From the IMG/VR virus record IMGVR_UViG_3300046665_000767, positions 1 through 39,793 of that record: a stretch of 39,793 nt of DNA; one strand, 5' to 3'. The notes under the pieces were generated by a model. The model ran no database searches. It saw nothing but the letters and a program-made list of their open reading frames with translations, and was not told the DNA's origin. A program made the position numbers and the translations under genes. The first letter of the stretch is position 1. Every line of letters starts with the position of its first letter. Positions 1 to 6,387 of the stretch are shown one piece after another. Source of the DNA: a virus.

Positions 1-522
1 TCACATCTTCGGCTCGAAGCCGTACTGCATTGGCGGAGGCCCTATGTCGGCAAGTGATTTAACTGATAAACCCATCGAGGACGCTTTTTTCGTCAAGCCA
101 ATATCATGTGTCCATATCTCAGAAACGCCAGCCGCCACCGCGATAGCAAGGATCTGCCTGTCCACGCGAAGTTTTGCTTTCGAAGCGTCTGGGTCCATCT
201 GCTTCTGTTCGGCGTCAGACACCAACATCGCGCACTCAATTGCTGCGACCTGATCAAACGCCGCGACTTCGATAGATTTTACGGAGTTGATGATGTCTAG
301 GTGAGCCTGGAAAGCTGCTTTATCAATTCCGAATAGATACTCAGATAGCACCGGAGCAGGCAATACAACCAAGCCTCCAACGGCATCTACGTGATCAACA
401 AGAGCGACCGCTCTCTCGAATGGCCGATCTACAATTTCTCCGGTTTCCGGGTGTCGCAGATCGGTCGATCTTTGGTTTTGCATGATCTGAACAAGCACGT
501 TGGTATCAATTACGATTTTCAC
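1..522 (-). CDS. PIN-domain ribonuclease, VapC-like toxin or exclusion effector
   Basis: Encodes a 173-aa protein that fits the PIN nuclease fold, a metal-dependent RNase family that includes VapC toxins. The acidic residues expected of the active site are visible: D6 in IVIDTNVL, E61 in LSEYLFG, D121 in RVDRQILA and D140 in IWTHD. At 173 aa it is somewhat longer than a typical VapC (about 130 aa). I chose the GTG start because a purine-rich GGGGCTAGG precedes it and it lies 1 nt beyond the stop of the upstream gene; a longer reading starting at 570 would overlap that gene. It is the last gene of a cI > unknown > PIN row and probably shares the repressor transcript, so it should be expressed in the lysogen. 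Family is well supported; toxin versus anti-phage effector is inference. Confidence 0.8.
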   Translation of the reverse strand: MKIVIDTNVLVQIMQNQRSTDLRHPETGEIVDRPFERAVALVDHVDAVGGLVVLPAPVLSEYLFGIDKAAFQAHLDIINSVKSIEVAAFDQVAAIECAMLVSDAEQKQMDPDASKAKLRVDRQILAIAVAAGVSEIWTHDIGLTKKASSMGLSVKSLADIGPPPMQYGFEPKM

Positions 523-523
523 C

Positions 524-1255
524 CTAGCCCCTAGATTCCAAAATTTCCGAGTGAGGGCTAGGCATGTCATCCCATTTGACGCCCCCTGCAGCTTTCAGCT
601 TTGCAATAGCAGCCTTGAAGCCAACATCTTCAAGTCGTACATAGGAAGAAATCACAAGCTTGATCAGACGCCAGCTGCCGTCGGGACGGCGCTCCCATTC
701 TCCCTCGCCCTGAAGTCGAACTGGCTTGAAAAGGAGCTGGGCGAGGCGCTCTGCTAATTGGACGTTTGTTTCGCATAGCAACGTCTCTCCGTCTGCACCT
801 TCTAGCCTGACAGGGACAGTGGAGTCTTTGCCACCAACGCTATAGAGCCGGCCCTGCACGCTCGAGCTTTTAATGACGCGTAGCGGCGGCTCAGCTAGTT
901 TCCCTTTAGGAAACTGTATGATTTGGGCGCCTTCGGCTTTCAGATACCCATCGACACGATCATCAAGCATGAAATCGGAAAGCTTGCGATACGACCTAGT
1001 CGGCCGTTTCCCGCCTATCCCGCTGGCTACCTCGCGCACCTGGTTCAAGACGATTGGATAGCTGGAATCCTCGACCCTACAAATGAGCTGCGCAGACCCC
1101 TCTTTCACCGAATCAAAATGCACTGATGGTTCAGACCCGTAGAAGGAAGAGAGCTCGCGCAGGTACTCAGCGAGACGTTTCATCGAAAGTCTGTCAGGGG
1201 TAGTTCCGTCGAGATAGAGCGTTATATCTTTCATCATCTGATTATAGACAGCCAT
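524..1255 (-). CDS. Unknown protein paired with the PIN nuclease, possible antitoxin or sensor
   Basis: A 243-aa soluble protein that I do not recognise. It lacks the AbrB, ribbon-helix-helix and Phd signatures of ordinary VapB antitoxins and is about three times their size. The first 75 residues look like an alpha/beta domain (YLDGTTPDRLSMKRLAEYL region). Residues about 120-215 alternate hydrophobic strands with a conserved-looking PVRLQGEGEWERRPDGSW segment, which could be an OB-like barrel and hence bind nucleic acid; this is a guess from pattern only. It sits 42 nt after cI and 1 nt before the PIN gene, so the pair is very likely co-translated. The ATG directly abuts AAGG with no usual spacing, so initiation may be weak or may use M7 or M8. 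A TATAGT hexamer at 1267-1272 (read on the minus strand) could be a separate -10, but no good -35 is present. Confidence 0.75.
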   Translation of the reverse strand: MAVYNQMMKDITLYLDGTTPDRLSMKRLAEYLRELSSFYGSEPSVHFDSVKEGSAQLICRVEDSSYPIVLNQVREVASGIGGKRPTRSYRKLSDFMLDDRVDGYLKAEGAQIIQFPKGKLAEPPLRVIKSSSVQGRLYSVGGKDSTVPVRLEGADGETLLCETNVQLAERLAQLLFKPVRLQGEGEWERRPDGSWRLIKLVISSYVRLEDVGFKAAIAKLKAAGGVKWDDMPSPHSEILESRG

Positions 1256-1297
1256 CCTTGGTGTTCACTATAGGCATTCATCACCAGATGCCCACCT

Positions 1298-2101
1298 TCA
1301 CAAATCCCCGCCGCGCCAGATAACCCGGCCGATTACGCGGTGCTCATTAACTTCACTGCGCGAAAGCAGCAGATCCGGGTACGCGTCTTTGTCCTCGTTG
1401 TCGCTGCGGATAATCCAGCTGCCCAACGGGCTTTGAACCAGACGCTTTACGATGGAGCCTTTGTCGTTGCTGGTAAGGACGAAGACGTAGCCGTCCGCCG
1501 GCTCGGCGCGAGACGTGTCCACCAACAACACGTCATGGTCATCAATCGTTGGCCACATGCTGTCGCCATCTGCGTACATCACAAACAAGCTTTCAGCCTT
1601 GACGCCTTTAGTGCGCAGCCAATCAAGCTTGAAGGCGAGGGTGGCAAGGGTCTCGACGTGAGGGTTTTCGTAGCCGAAGCCGGCTGCAGCCCTGGCCGAA
1701 TATTGCGGGATATGGGCGTATCGATCTTCGGTCGCCTCAGCGTCCCCGCCGACAGGGAAGGGCGTGCTGGCGACACTGGCACTATCAGTCGGAGACGCCG
1801 TGCTTGTTACTCGCTTGATTCCGCCAGCCAGAGTAGGGCTGATCTTCCACGGCTCTATGTCGAGTACCTCGGACAGCTTTATAAGGGCATCCAGGTTTAA
1901 CGCCACCTTCCCATTCAGATACTGGCTGACAGTGCTCTGGGGAGAATTCCAGCCGCATTTTGCCCCAACCTCGCTCTGATTGAGTGTCGGCCGTTCGCCT
2001 TTGTCTTTGGATTCAGCGACCTTTCGCAGATACGCCTTCTTGAGGCGCTCGGCATCGTCGAGCTGATCTTGAGTGAGTGGGGTTCGGATAGGTTTGCTCA
2101 T
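1298..2101 (-). CDS. cI: CI-type prophage repressor (XRE HTH plus S24 peptidase)
   Basis: 267-aa repressor that keeps the prophage silent. The N-terminal part (about residues 15-85) is an XRE helix-turn-helix domain (NQSEVGAKCG...STVSQYLNGK). After an Ala/Ser/Thr-rich hinge, residues about 130-267 form a LexA/S24 autoprotease: nucleophile S181 in GDSMWPTI, catalytic K219 in SIVKRL, and a probable self-cleavage bond A140-G141 in ARAAAGFG. SOS/RecA-stimulated self-cleavage is therefore expected, giving DNA-damage induction. It is transcribed divergently from cro. No Shine-Dalgarno sequence precedes the ATG, and the predicted promoter places the transcript start almost on the ATG, as with the lambda pRM message. 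Family assignment is firm; induction behaviour follows from the family. Confidence 0.93.
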   Translation of the reverse strand: MSKPIRTPLTQDQLDDAERLKKAYLRKVAESKDKGERPTLNQSEVGAKCGWNSPQSTVSQYLNGKVALNLDALIKLSEVLDIEPWKISPTLAGGIKRVTSTASPTDSASVASTPFPVGGDAEATEDRYAHIPQYSARAAAGFGYENPHVETLATLAFKLDWLRTKGVKAESLFVMYADGDSMWPTIDDHDVLLVDTSRAEPADGYVFVLTSNDKGSIVKRLVQSPLGSWIIRSDNEDKDAYPDLLLSRSEVNEHRVIGRVIWRGGDL

Positions 2102-2108
2102 GCGCGTG

Positions 2109-2137
2109 ATTAAGTAGCACCGCTGTTATTTGTGCAA
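2109..2137 (-). promoter_or_regulatory. Putative pRM promoter for the repressor
   Basis: Read on the minus strand: -35 TTGCAC (2132-2137), 17-nt spacer, -10 CTTAAT (2109-2114). The start of transcription would fall about 1-2 nt before the repressor ATG, so the message would be essentially leaderless. Operator 1 fills the spacer. Only 3/6 and 4/6 matches to the consensus hexamers. Confidence 0.45.
2115..2127. promoter_or_regulatory. Operator 1 of the immunity region
   Basis: TAGCACCGCTGTT, the reverse-oriented copy of the 13-bp operator, with one mismatch in the AGCAnTGCT core. It lies in the spacer of the predicted repressor promoter, so binding here would block repressor transcription. Confidence 0.6.
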
Positions 2138-2149
2138 ACAGCAGTGCTA
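2137..2149. promoter_or_regulatory. Operator 2 of the immunity region
   Basis: AACAGCAGTGCTA, perfect AGCAnTGCT core; identical to operator 3 and inverted relative to operator 1. Start-to-start spacings are 22 bp to operator 1 and 35 bp to operator 3. Probable CI/Cro binding site. Confidence 0.65.
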
Positions 2150-2158
2150 ATCCTCTCC

Positions 2159-2188
2159 TTGTTTTTTACAAAACAGCAGTGCTAATAT
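2159..2188 (+). promoter_or_regulatory. Putative pR promoter for cro and early genes
   Basis: -35 TTGTTT (2159-2164), 18-nt spacer and -10 TAATAT (2183-2188). Operator 3 overlaps the spacer and the -10, as expected for a promoter repressed by CI and Cro. The hexamers are only moderate matches. Confidence 0.45.
2172..2184. promoter_or_regulatory. Operator 3 of the immunity region
   Basis: Second perfect copy of AACAGCAGTGCTA, overlapping the predicted -10 of the rightward promoter. Probable CI/Cro site controlling early transcription. Confidence 0.65.
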
Positions 2189-2215
2189 CCGGGTTAATTA
2201 ACCGGAGAACCGCCA

Positions 2216-2413
2216 ATGAAGACCGTAACCCTTGGGGAGTACCTGGCATTGCACGGCACCCAGAGCGATCTCGCCAAGGCTCTGGGTGTTCAGCAAAGCG
2301 CCGTCTCCCAGATGCATCGTTCAAATCGCACCATCACCATCACATTGATGGACGACGGCTCGCTTGAGGCCAATGAAATTCGGCCGATTCCGGCCCGTAA
2401 ATCCGCCGCCTAA
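2216..2413 (+). CDS. cro: Cro-like repressor
   Basis: 65-aa DNA-binding protein. Residues about 15-37 (TQSDLAKALGVQQSAVSQMH) are a helix-turn-helix, and the following short strands (RTITITLMDDG) match the small Cro fold, which ends in a basic tail. It is divergent from cI across a 114-bp control region, the expected position for Cro. Start supported by GGAG 8 nt upstream. Role: compete with CI at the same operators to favour lytic growth. Confidence 0.88.
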   Translation: MKTVTLGEYLALHGTQSDLAKALGVQQSAVSQMHRSNRTITITLMDDGSLEANEIRPIPARKSAA

Positions 2414-2443
2414 CCCATTTCCCATAACGCAAGGAGCAACACC

Positions 2444-2656
2444 ATGACCGAAGAGCCACGCACCCCCGAAGAGCCACGACTAAACGAAAAGCACGTCAAC
2501 CAGATCAAGGTTTTGCTGGATGACAAGTACGAAGGGCTTTTGGACTACGCCGCCCAGATTCACGGCACAAAGAAGTCAGTCCTGGCCCGCGAAGTTTTGA
2601 AGTCCTGGCTTCTTGATCTTGTTGGCAAGTCTATCCGCGACGACCGCGCAGCCTGA
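2444..2656 (+). CDS. Small putative ribbon-helix-helix DNA-binding protein
   Basis: 70 aa, with an AAGGAG ribosome-binding site. After an acidic Pro/Glu-rich N-terminus, residues about 18-57 (NQIKVLLDDKYEGLLDYAAQ then KKSVLAREVLKSWL) have the strand-helix-turn-helix rhythm of ribbon-helix-helix regulators. It occupies the position of lambda cII between cro and the replication genes, so it may be an early or lysogeny regulator. The triple repeat immediately after its stop is a candidate target. Not recognised by sequence beyond the fold. Confidence 0.7.
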   Translation: MTEEPRTPEEPRLNEKHVNQIKVLLDDKYEGLLDYAAQIHGTKKSVLAREVLKSWLLDLVGKSIRDDRAA

Positions 2657-2665
2657 AGTGAATCC

Positions 2666-2698
2666 GTAGGGACCCAGTAGGGACCTCGTAGGGACTGG
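2666..2698. repeat. Three 11-bp direct repeats
   Basis: GTAGGGAC occurs three times (2666, 2677, 2688) at an exact 11-bp period, so all copies face the same side of the helix. The array fills the gap between two small regulator-like genes and ends in the GGAGG of the next one. It could be a protein-binding array (DNA) or a translational operator (RNA). Confidence 0.75.
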
Positions 2699-2705
2699 AG
2701 GCGAT

Positions 2706-2900
2706 ATGCCAGAAGAAAAAGGCATGGAGCTTGGAGAGTTGCTTGATCCAGAGGAATTGAAATTGCTGGAAGCAGAGGCGGCGAAACGGGGGATGACCCC
2801 GGTGGAACTGGCAAAGCTTGGAATCCAGCAAGAGCTGACCAGAAGGACAAGGCCAAGAGCCATGAGCGGGACGATTCAAGCGTTCCGTAAGAAAGACTGA
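2706..2900 (+). CDS. Small hypothetical early protein, possible helical DNA-binding
   Basis: 64-aa, strongly charged protein. Residues about 8-46 (LGELLDPEELKLLEAEAAKR then MTPVELAKLGIQQEL) form two predicted helices reminiscent of ribbon-helix-helix or small dimeric regulators; the C-terminal tail is basic (RRTRPRAM). Excellent GGAGG site 4 nt upstream. It lies between the triple direct repeat and a terminator ahead of the replication genes. Function unknown. Confidence 0.65.
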   Translation: MPEEKGMELGELLDPEELKLLEAEAAKRGMTPVELAKLGIQQELTRRTRPRAMSGTIQAFRKKD

Positions 2901-2924
2901 ACTGCCGAATTCCAGACACAAAAA

Positions 2925-2949
2925 AACCACCGGGCCTGGTGGTTCTTTT
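2925..2949. terminator. Bidirectional intrinsic terminator before replication genes
   Basis: AACCACC / GGTGGTT 7-bp stem with a GGGCCT loop, an A-tract on the left and CTTTT on the right. It would limit early transcription into the replication genes unless antiterminated, like tR1 in lambda. Confidence 0.8.
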
Positions 2950-2973
2950 AACAGCAATTCAACGAGATGAATC

Positions 2974-3813
2974 ATGACAAATATTACCCACATACACAAG
3001 TCCCGAGGGTTCACCCGAATGGACAATCAGATTATGGATGGCCTGATGGCTATCGATCTGCCAGGGCGTGAGTTGAAGGTGGCACTGTACATCGCCAAAG
3101 CCACCATCAACTTCGAGGCCGGGGCTGTGCGCATCAAGGCTACCGACGTAGCCAAAGCGACGAACATTCACCCTGACGTTGCCTCCAAGGCCATCAGTCA
3201 TCTGCTGAAGCGTCGGGTGATCCATCGCGAAGGTGGTTCGCGTGGTGATATCAGCATTTGCGACCCAAAGGAGTGGATGTATTTCGAATGTCCGACTCGG
3301 ACCATACGGTCTGATTCGGATGATATGAGCCGAGTCGTCAACTTCCCGAGTCAGACCAAAACTGACGACTCCCTTCTTTATACTAAGAAAGAACCCCTAT
3401 TAACTCTTTCTACGAAAGAGATTAATGAGCCCCCTGTTGAAAATCCTCCGGTTGCCGCCGAGGTTAGGCCATCCCGCAAGACTCCGTTCGGCATGGTCCA
3501 GATGCGGGACTCAAATCCACACCAAGTCCCTGATCAACTGCTTGTCGATTGGCTGGCTCTGCGCAAGACCAAGCGCGCCGCCGTCAGCGTGACCGTGTGG
3601 GAAGCCCTGAATGCAGAGCTGGCCAAGTGTGCCGATCTGGGCATCACAGCTGCCGACGCTATGACCGAGGCGTTGTCCGCTGGCTGGCAGGGCTTCAAGG
3701 CCGACTGGATTGTCAATCGTCTCGCCCAAGCTGGCCGAGCCCAGTCTACCGCCTCGACCGCCCCGGATTTCTACAGCACCGCATGGCGTACCGACACGAG
3801 TAGCGACCTATGA
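2974..3813 (+). CDS. O: Replication initiator, lambda O-like
   Basis: 279-aa protein. The N-terminal 100 residues (GFTRMDNQIMDGLMAIDLPGRELKVAL..., TDVAKATNIHPDVASKAISHLLKRRVIHREG) are a winged helix-turn-helix of the phage replication protein O family, which binds origin iterons. The middle (about 105-180) is a low-complexity linker whose DNA carries the candidate iterons. The C-terminal domain (about 185-265) should contact the P/helicase-loader partner. Its stop overlaps the start of the next gene by 4 nt. The initiation site is weak, with only GAGATGA nearby. Confidence 0.88.
   Translation: MTNITHIHKSRGFTRMDNQIMDGLMAIDLPGRELKVALYIAKATINFEAGAVRIKATDVAKATNIHPDVASKAISHLLKRRVIHREGGSRGDISICDPKEWMYFECPTRTIRSDSDDMSRVVNFPSQTKTDDSLLYTKKEPLLTLSTKEINEPPVENPPVAAEVRPSRKTPFGMVQMRDSNPHQVPDQLLVDWLALRKTKRAAVSVTVWEALNAELAKCADLGITAADAMTEALSAGWQGFKADWIVNRLAQAGRAQSTASTAPDFYSTAWRTDTSSDL
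3291..3435. other. Candidate phage replication origin (iterons plus AT-rich stretch) inside O
   Basis: Five copies of a GA(C/T)TCGG-type element occur within 80 bp: forward at 3291-3303 and 3309-3321, inverted at 3329-3339 and 3345-3357, and a degenerate forward copy at 3362-3373. They are followed by an AT-rich segment (about 3374-3432), which could unwind. The arrangement, iterons then an AT-rich tract inside the linker-coding part of the initiator gene, matches lambda ori. Confidence 0.65.
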
Positions 3814-4535
3814 AGCGCGTCGTTCATCTGACTCGTCAGGCGCAGGCCATGGTCGCAACTGGTGCAAATTCTGCACCCGTTGTGCAAGCGCCTCTTGGCA
3901 ATGTCGATGAATCCACTGGCGCCGTTGTCGAGAAGATCTTCCGCCAGTTGCAGGCGATCTTCCCGGCATGGAGGCAGGCATGGCCGGATGAAGCCTCCAA
4001 GAACACTGCAATGCGCAGCTGGACCAAGGGATTCATCGACGCCGGTATCAGCCAGATTGCCCAGGTTGAATTCGGGATCAAGAAATGCCGCCGCAGTGGT
4101 TCGCCATTCGCACCGAGCATCGGCCAGTTCATCGAGTGGTGCACACCGGGTCCGGAAGAGTTCGGCATGCCTGTGGTAGCGGATGCGTGGATGCAAGCGC
4201 TTATGGGCACCTACGGACATGAGGCTGTGCGCATCGCGGCCAACGAAACAGGCGTGTTCGACCTGCGATCTGCCAGCCAGGACGACAAGCGTCTGCGGGA
4301 GCGCTTCGACCGCAACTACGAAATCGTCTTGCGCCGCGCCCAGTCCGGGCAACCACTCGACGGCAAGATACTGACCGCTATCGGGCATGACAGCCAAAAG
4401 ACCGAACTCGAATTGGCCGATGAACTGGCCGAACAAGAAAACCAGAACCGTATCGCCAGGCAAGGTATCCCCGCTGACGGCAAGTCTGCGCGTGAACTGC
4501 TGATGGCGAAATTCGGGAAGAGGGCAACGCGATGA
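3810..4535 (+). CDS. P: Replication protein P-like helicase loader
   Basis: 241-aa protein following O with an ATGA overlap. The IFRQLQAIFPAWRQAWPD...SWTKGFIDAGI segment (residues about 45-80) and the FAPSIGQFIEWCTPG segment are characteristic of the lambda replication protein P family, which recruits the host DnaB helicase to the O-origin complex. The C-terminal half is helical and charged. The O-P pairing strengthens the call. Confidence 0.87.
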   Translation: MKRVVHLTRQAQAMVATGANSAPVVQAPLGNVDESTGAVVEKIFRQLQAIFPAWRQAWPDEASKNTAMRSWTKGFIDAGISQIAQVEFGIKKCRRSGSPFAPSIGQFIEWCTPGPEEFGMPVVADAWMQALMGTYGHEAVRIAANETGVFDLRSASQDDKRLRERFDRNYEIVLRRAQSGQPLDGKILTAIGHDSQKTELELADELAEQENQNRIARQGIPADGKSARELLMAKFGKRATR

Positions 4536-4711
4536 CCCCCACCCAAAAACAAGCCGTAGACCAGCTCAAGTCCGAAGGCTTTGAAATCCATCCCAGCGCC
4601 TCCGACATGGTGCTGATGAGCAAGGGCGCCGATGTCCGCTTTGTGCGTCAGGACGGCAGTCAGAAGCGGGCAGACGCAAGCAATGTGAAGGTTATTCGGG
4701 GGTTGGTATGA
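4532..4711 (+). CDS. Small hypothetical early protein (59 aa)
   Basis: 59 aa, starting MTPTQKQAVDQLKSEGFEI and ending VKVIRGLV, with ATGA overlaps to both neighbours, which supports translational coupling and a real gene. The two halves (a helix with QAVDQLKSEGFEI, then strands around DMVLMSKGADVRFVRQDG) resemble small alpha/beta phage proteins. Function unknown. Confidence 0.75.
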   Translation: MTPTQKQAVDQLKSEGFEIHPSASDMVLMSKGADVRFVRQDGSQKRADASNVKVIRGLV

Positions 4712-4959
4712 GCGACGGACTTGGCGTGACCACACAAACGACCGTATTCCTTCCAGTCGACAAGCTGGTCAAGGAAATGGATGCCGAAGACATCGGCGGC
4801 TTCTGCAGTGCCGTGGCCCAGCGACTCGACAAAGAGTTCAGTCAGCGCGCCTCGGCAGCATCAGAGTTCGCCGGCGGCCTATCTGAGAGCGGCGCCCGAT
4901 TCCTGGCTGAGGTAGTCACCAGCTTCTTTCAGCGTCAACCACGGGAGCCTCGCCCATGA
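4708..4959 (+). CDS. Hypothetical early phage protein (83 aa)
   Basis: 83-aa acidic, mostly helical protein with no recognised motif (DKLVKEMDAEDIGGFCSAVAQRLDKEF). It overlaps the upstream and downstream genes by 4 nt each, placing it in the coupled early operon between replication P and ninB. Function unknown. Confidence 0.7.
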   Translation: MSDGLGVTTQTTVFLPVDKLVKEMDAEDIGGFCSAVAQRLDKEFSQRASAASEFAGGLSESGARFLAEVVTSFFQRQPREPRP

Positions 4960-5072
4960 AACTCCCCCTCCTAATCATCACCCTCACAGTGTTCATCACA
5001 GCCGTACAGATGAATCACCCGGTTATTGCTGAGAAGCGCGTCGTGGCTTTGTCGGAGGTGTTGTTCAGATGA
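4956..5072 (+). CDS. Tiny membrane or exported protein (38 aa)
   Basis: 38 aa. Residues 3-18 (LPLLIITLTVFITAVQ) form one hydrophobic segment, either a transmembrane helix or a signal sequence, followed by a short polar tail. ATG and TGA overlaps on both sides argue that it is translated as part of the coupled early operon. Function unknown. Confidence 0.65.
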   Translation: MKLPLLIITLTVFITAVQMNHPVIAEKRVVALSEVLFR

Positions 5073-5488
5073 GTGAGATCACCAGGGGCGTCATCGGGAT
5101 GCCATTCGAACTTGCCATGAGCAGCGATCTTTCGCGCCGACAGTTCTATGCCTGTGCTCAGAGGCTATTCGCCGAGAACGAATCGCTTCGCGGTAGCTGC
5201 AAGGCGATGGGCTCCGATATGGGCAAGCTCACCAGAGAGCGGAATTCGTTTCGTGCGAAGGTCGAGAAGTGTAAGGGCGAGAATAAACAGCTTCGCAGGT
5301 CGCTGGAGGATTGCTCGGATTCTCTGCACAGCGAAATGCTGCAGAAGTTCGGCGGCCAGATGCCGGACGATATGCATCCGGTAACTCGTCGCAACTACGA
5401 CTGCGACATGGCGGAGGTTGCTGGTTATCGCGCGGCCTTGAGGGGTGTCGACCCTGACCTTGACACCCCTGCGGAGGCGCAGTCATGA
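5069..5488 (+). CDS. Hypothetical coiled-coil early protein
   Basis: 139 aa. Residues about 32-90 (AENESLRGSCKAMGSDMGKL...CKGENKQLRRSLEDCSDSL) form a coiled coil with several cysteines; the N-terminus (SDLSRRQFYACAQRLF) is helical. Overlaps both neighbours by 4 nt. Similar coiled-coil proteins are common in Pseudomonas phage early operons, but I know of no function. Confidence 0.7.
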   Translation: MSEITRGVIGMPFELAMSSDLSRRQFYACAQRLFAENESLRGSCKAMGSDMGKLTRERNSFRAKVEKCKGENKQLRRSLEDCSDSLHSEMLQKFGGQMPDDMHPVTRRNYDCDMAEVAGYRAALRGVDPDLDTPAEAQS

Positions 5489-5574
5489 AAATGATCGTGA
5501 TCCTGTATGCGCTTGACCTGCCGATAGAGCACGAACTGCGCACCTACCTTCGTCGTCGCTGGAGGATGCGCTAA
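5485..5574 (+). CDS. Micro-ORF in the early operon (29 aa)
   Basis: 29 aa (MKMIVILYALDLPIEHELRT then a very basic RRRWRMR tail). It starts inside the previous stop (ATGA) and its TAA overlaps the ninB ATG, the same coupling used by its neighbours. Either a small protein or a coupling device that carries ribosomes to ninB, whose own upstream sequence includes GGAGG. Confidence 0.5.
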   Translation: MKMIVILYALDLPIEHELRTYLRRRWRMR

Positions 5575-6032
5575 TGGCTGAGAAGATCCGCATCAACTCA
5601 CTGGCCGAGCTTTCCAGCATCACCGCTGCGATCCGCACGAAGGGATTCCCCTGCAACGTGACGATCACCGGCGCCGTCCGCAGCCTTCCACAGAACGCCC
5701 TGTTCCACAAGTGGTGCGAATGTGCTGCCCAGTTCTTCGTGAGCATGGGTAAGACCACGTTCGCTACCGGCGCGCCGATGAACATGGAAAACATGAAGCG
5801 CAACCTGAAGCTGACCTTCCTTGGTGAGGAGGTGGTGCGCGACATCAACCTGAAAACCGGCGAAGTCACTGAGCGCTACGAGCTCAAGCACACCAGCGAG
5901 CTGGACAAGGGAGCGATGCACTCCTTCATGACCTGCATCGACGCTTGGGCGCAAGAGCACGGCATCTATCTGCCGCACCCTGAAGACAGTGAGTACATGA
6001 AAATGCGCTGCAACATGGGGGAGGCGGCATGA
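5574..6032 (+). CDS. ninB: NinB recombination protein
   Basis: 152 aa. The RSLPQNALFHKWCECAAQFF segment and the C-terminal helical region (KGAMHSFMTCIDAWAQEHGIYLPHPE) match NinB (lambda Orf), a recombination mediator that binds SSB and single-stranded DNA and can replace RecFOR in phage recombination. It is followed by ninG three genes later, as in lambdoid nin regions. Length fits the family. Confidence 0.9.
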   Translation: MAEKIRINSLAELSSITAAIRTKGFPCNVTITGAVRSLPQNALFHKWCECAAQFFVSMGKTTFATGAPMNMENMKRNLKLTFLGEEVVRDINLKTGEVTERYELKHTSELDKGAMHSFMTCIDAWAQEHGIYLPHPEDSEYMKMRCNMGEAA

Positions 6033-6139
6033 AGCGGCTAAAAGATTTTGCCCGGGTGGTCGACTGCTTCATGGCGATGATGGAATGCGCGGCGCTCGAA
6101 CCATCAACGGCCCAGTTCCAGATCGGAGGTGGGTTGTGA
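6029..6139 (+). CDS. Micro-ORF after ninB (36 aa)
   Basis: 36 aa, start overlapping the ninB stop and stop overlapping the next GTG. Its last codons contain the GGAGG that serves the following gene. Sequence (MKRLKDFARVVDCFMAMMEC) is amphipathic with no known match. Its tight overlaps are the main support. Confidence 0.5.
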   Translation: MKRLKDFARVVDCFMAMMECAALEPSTAQFQIGGGL

Positions 6140-6387
6140 GCAATCATCCGCATTACTTCAAGGATGTGTCGCACCTCGACCAGGTAGACGTATATCGGGT
6201 TCTTGAGTTGTTCAATGTGACCAACCCCTGCATCCAGCACGCGATCAAGAAGCTGTTGTGCGCCGGCACTCGCGGTGTAAAGGACCACGAGAAGGATCTG
6301 CGCGAGGCTGTCGATTCAATCCACCGTGCGCTCCAAATGATCGCGGAGGATTGCAGCAAGCATTATCCGGCGGGGATGGTGGAATGA
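6136..6387 (+). CDS. Conserved hypothetical phage protein of the ninB-ninG interval
   Basis: 83 aa from a GTG start (SNHPHYFKDVSHLDQVDVYR...). The start is fixed by GGAGGT 6 nt upstream and by the 4-nt overlap with the preceding stop. The sequence resembles small phage proteins of the DUF3310 type (HPHYFKDV, VDVYRVLELF, CIQHAIKKLL), which recur in nucleotide-metabolism and nin regions; that assignment is from memory and tentative. Function unknown. Confidence 0.72.
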   Translation: MSNHPHYFKDVSHLDQVDVYRVLELFNVTNPCIQHAIKKLLCAGTRGVKDHEKDLREAVDSIHRALQMIAEDCSKHYPAGMVE

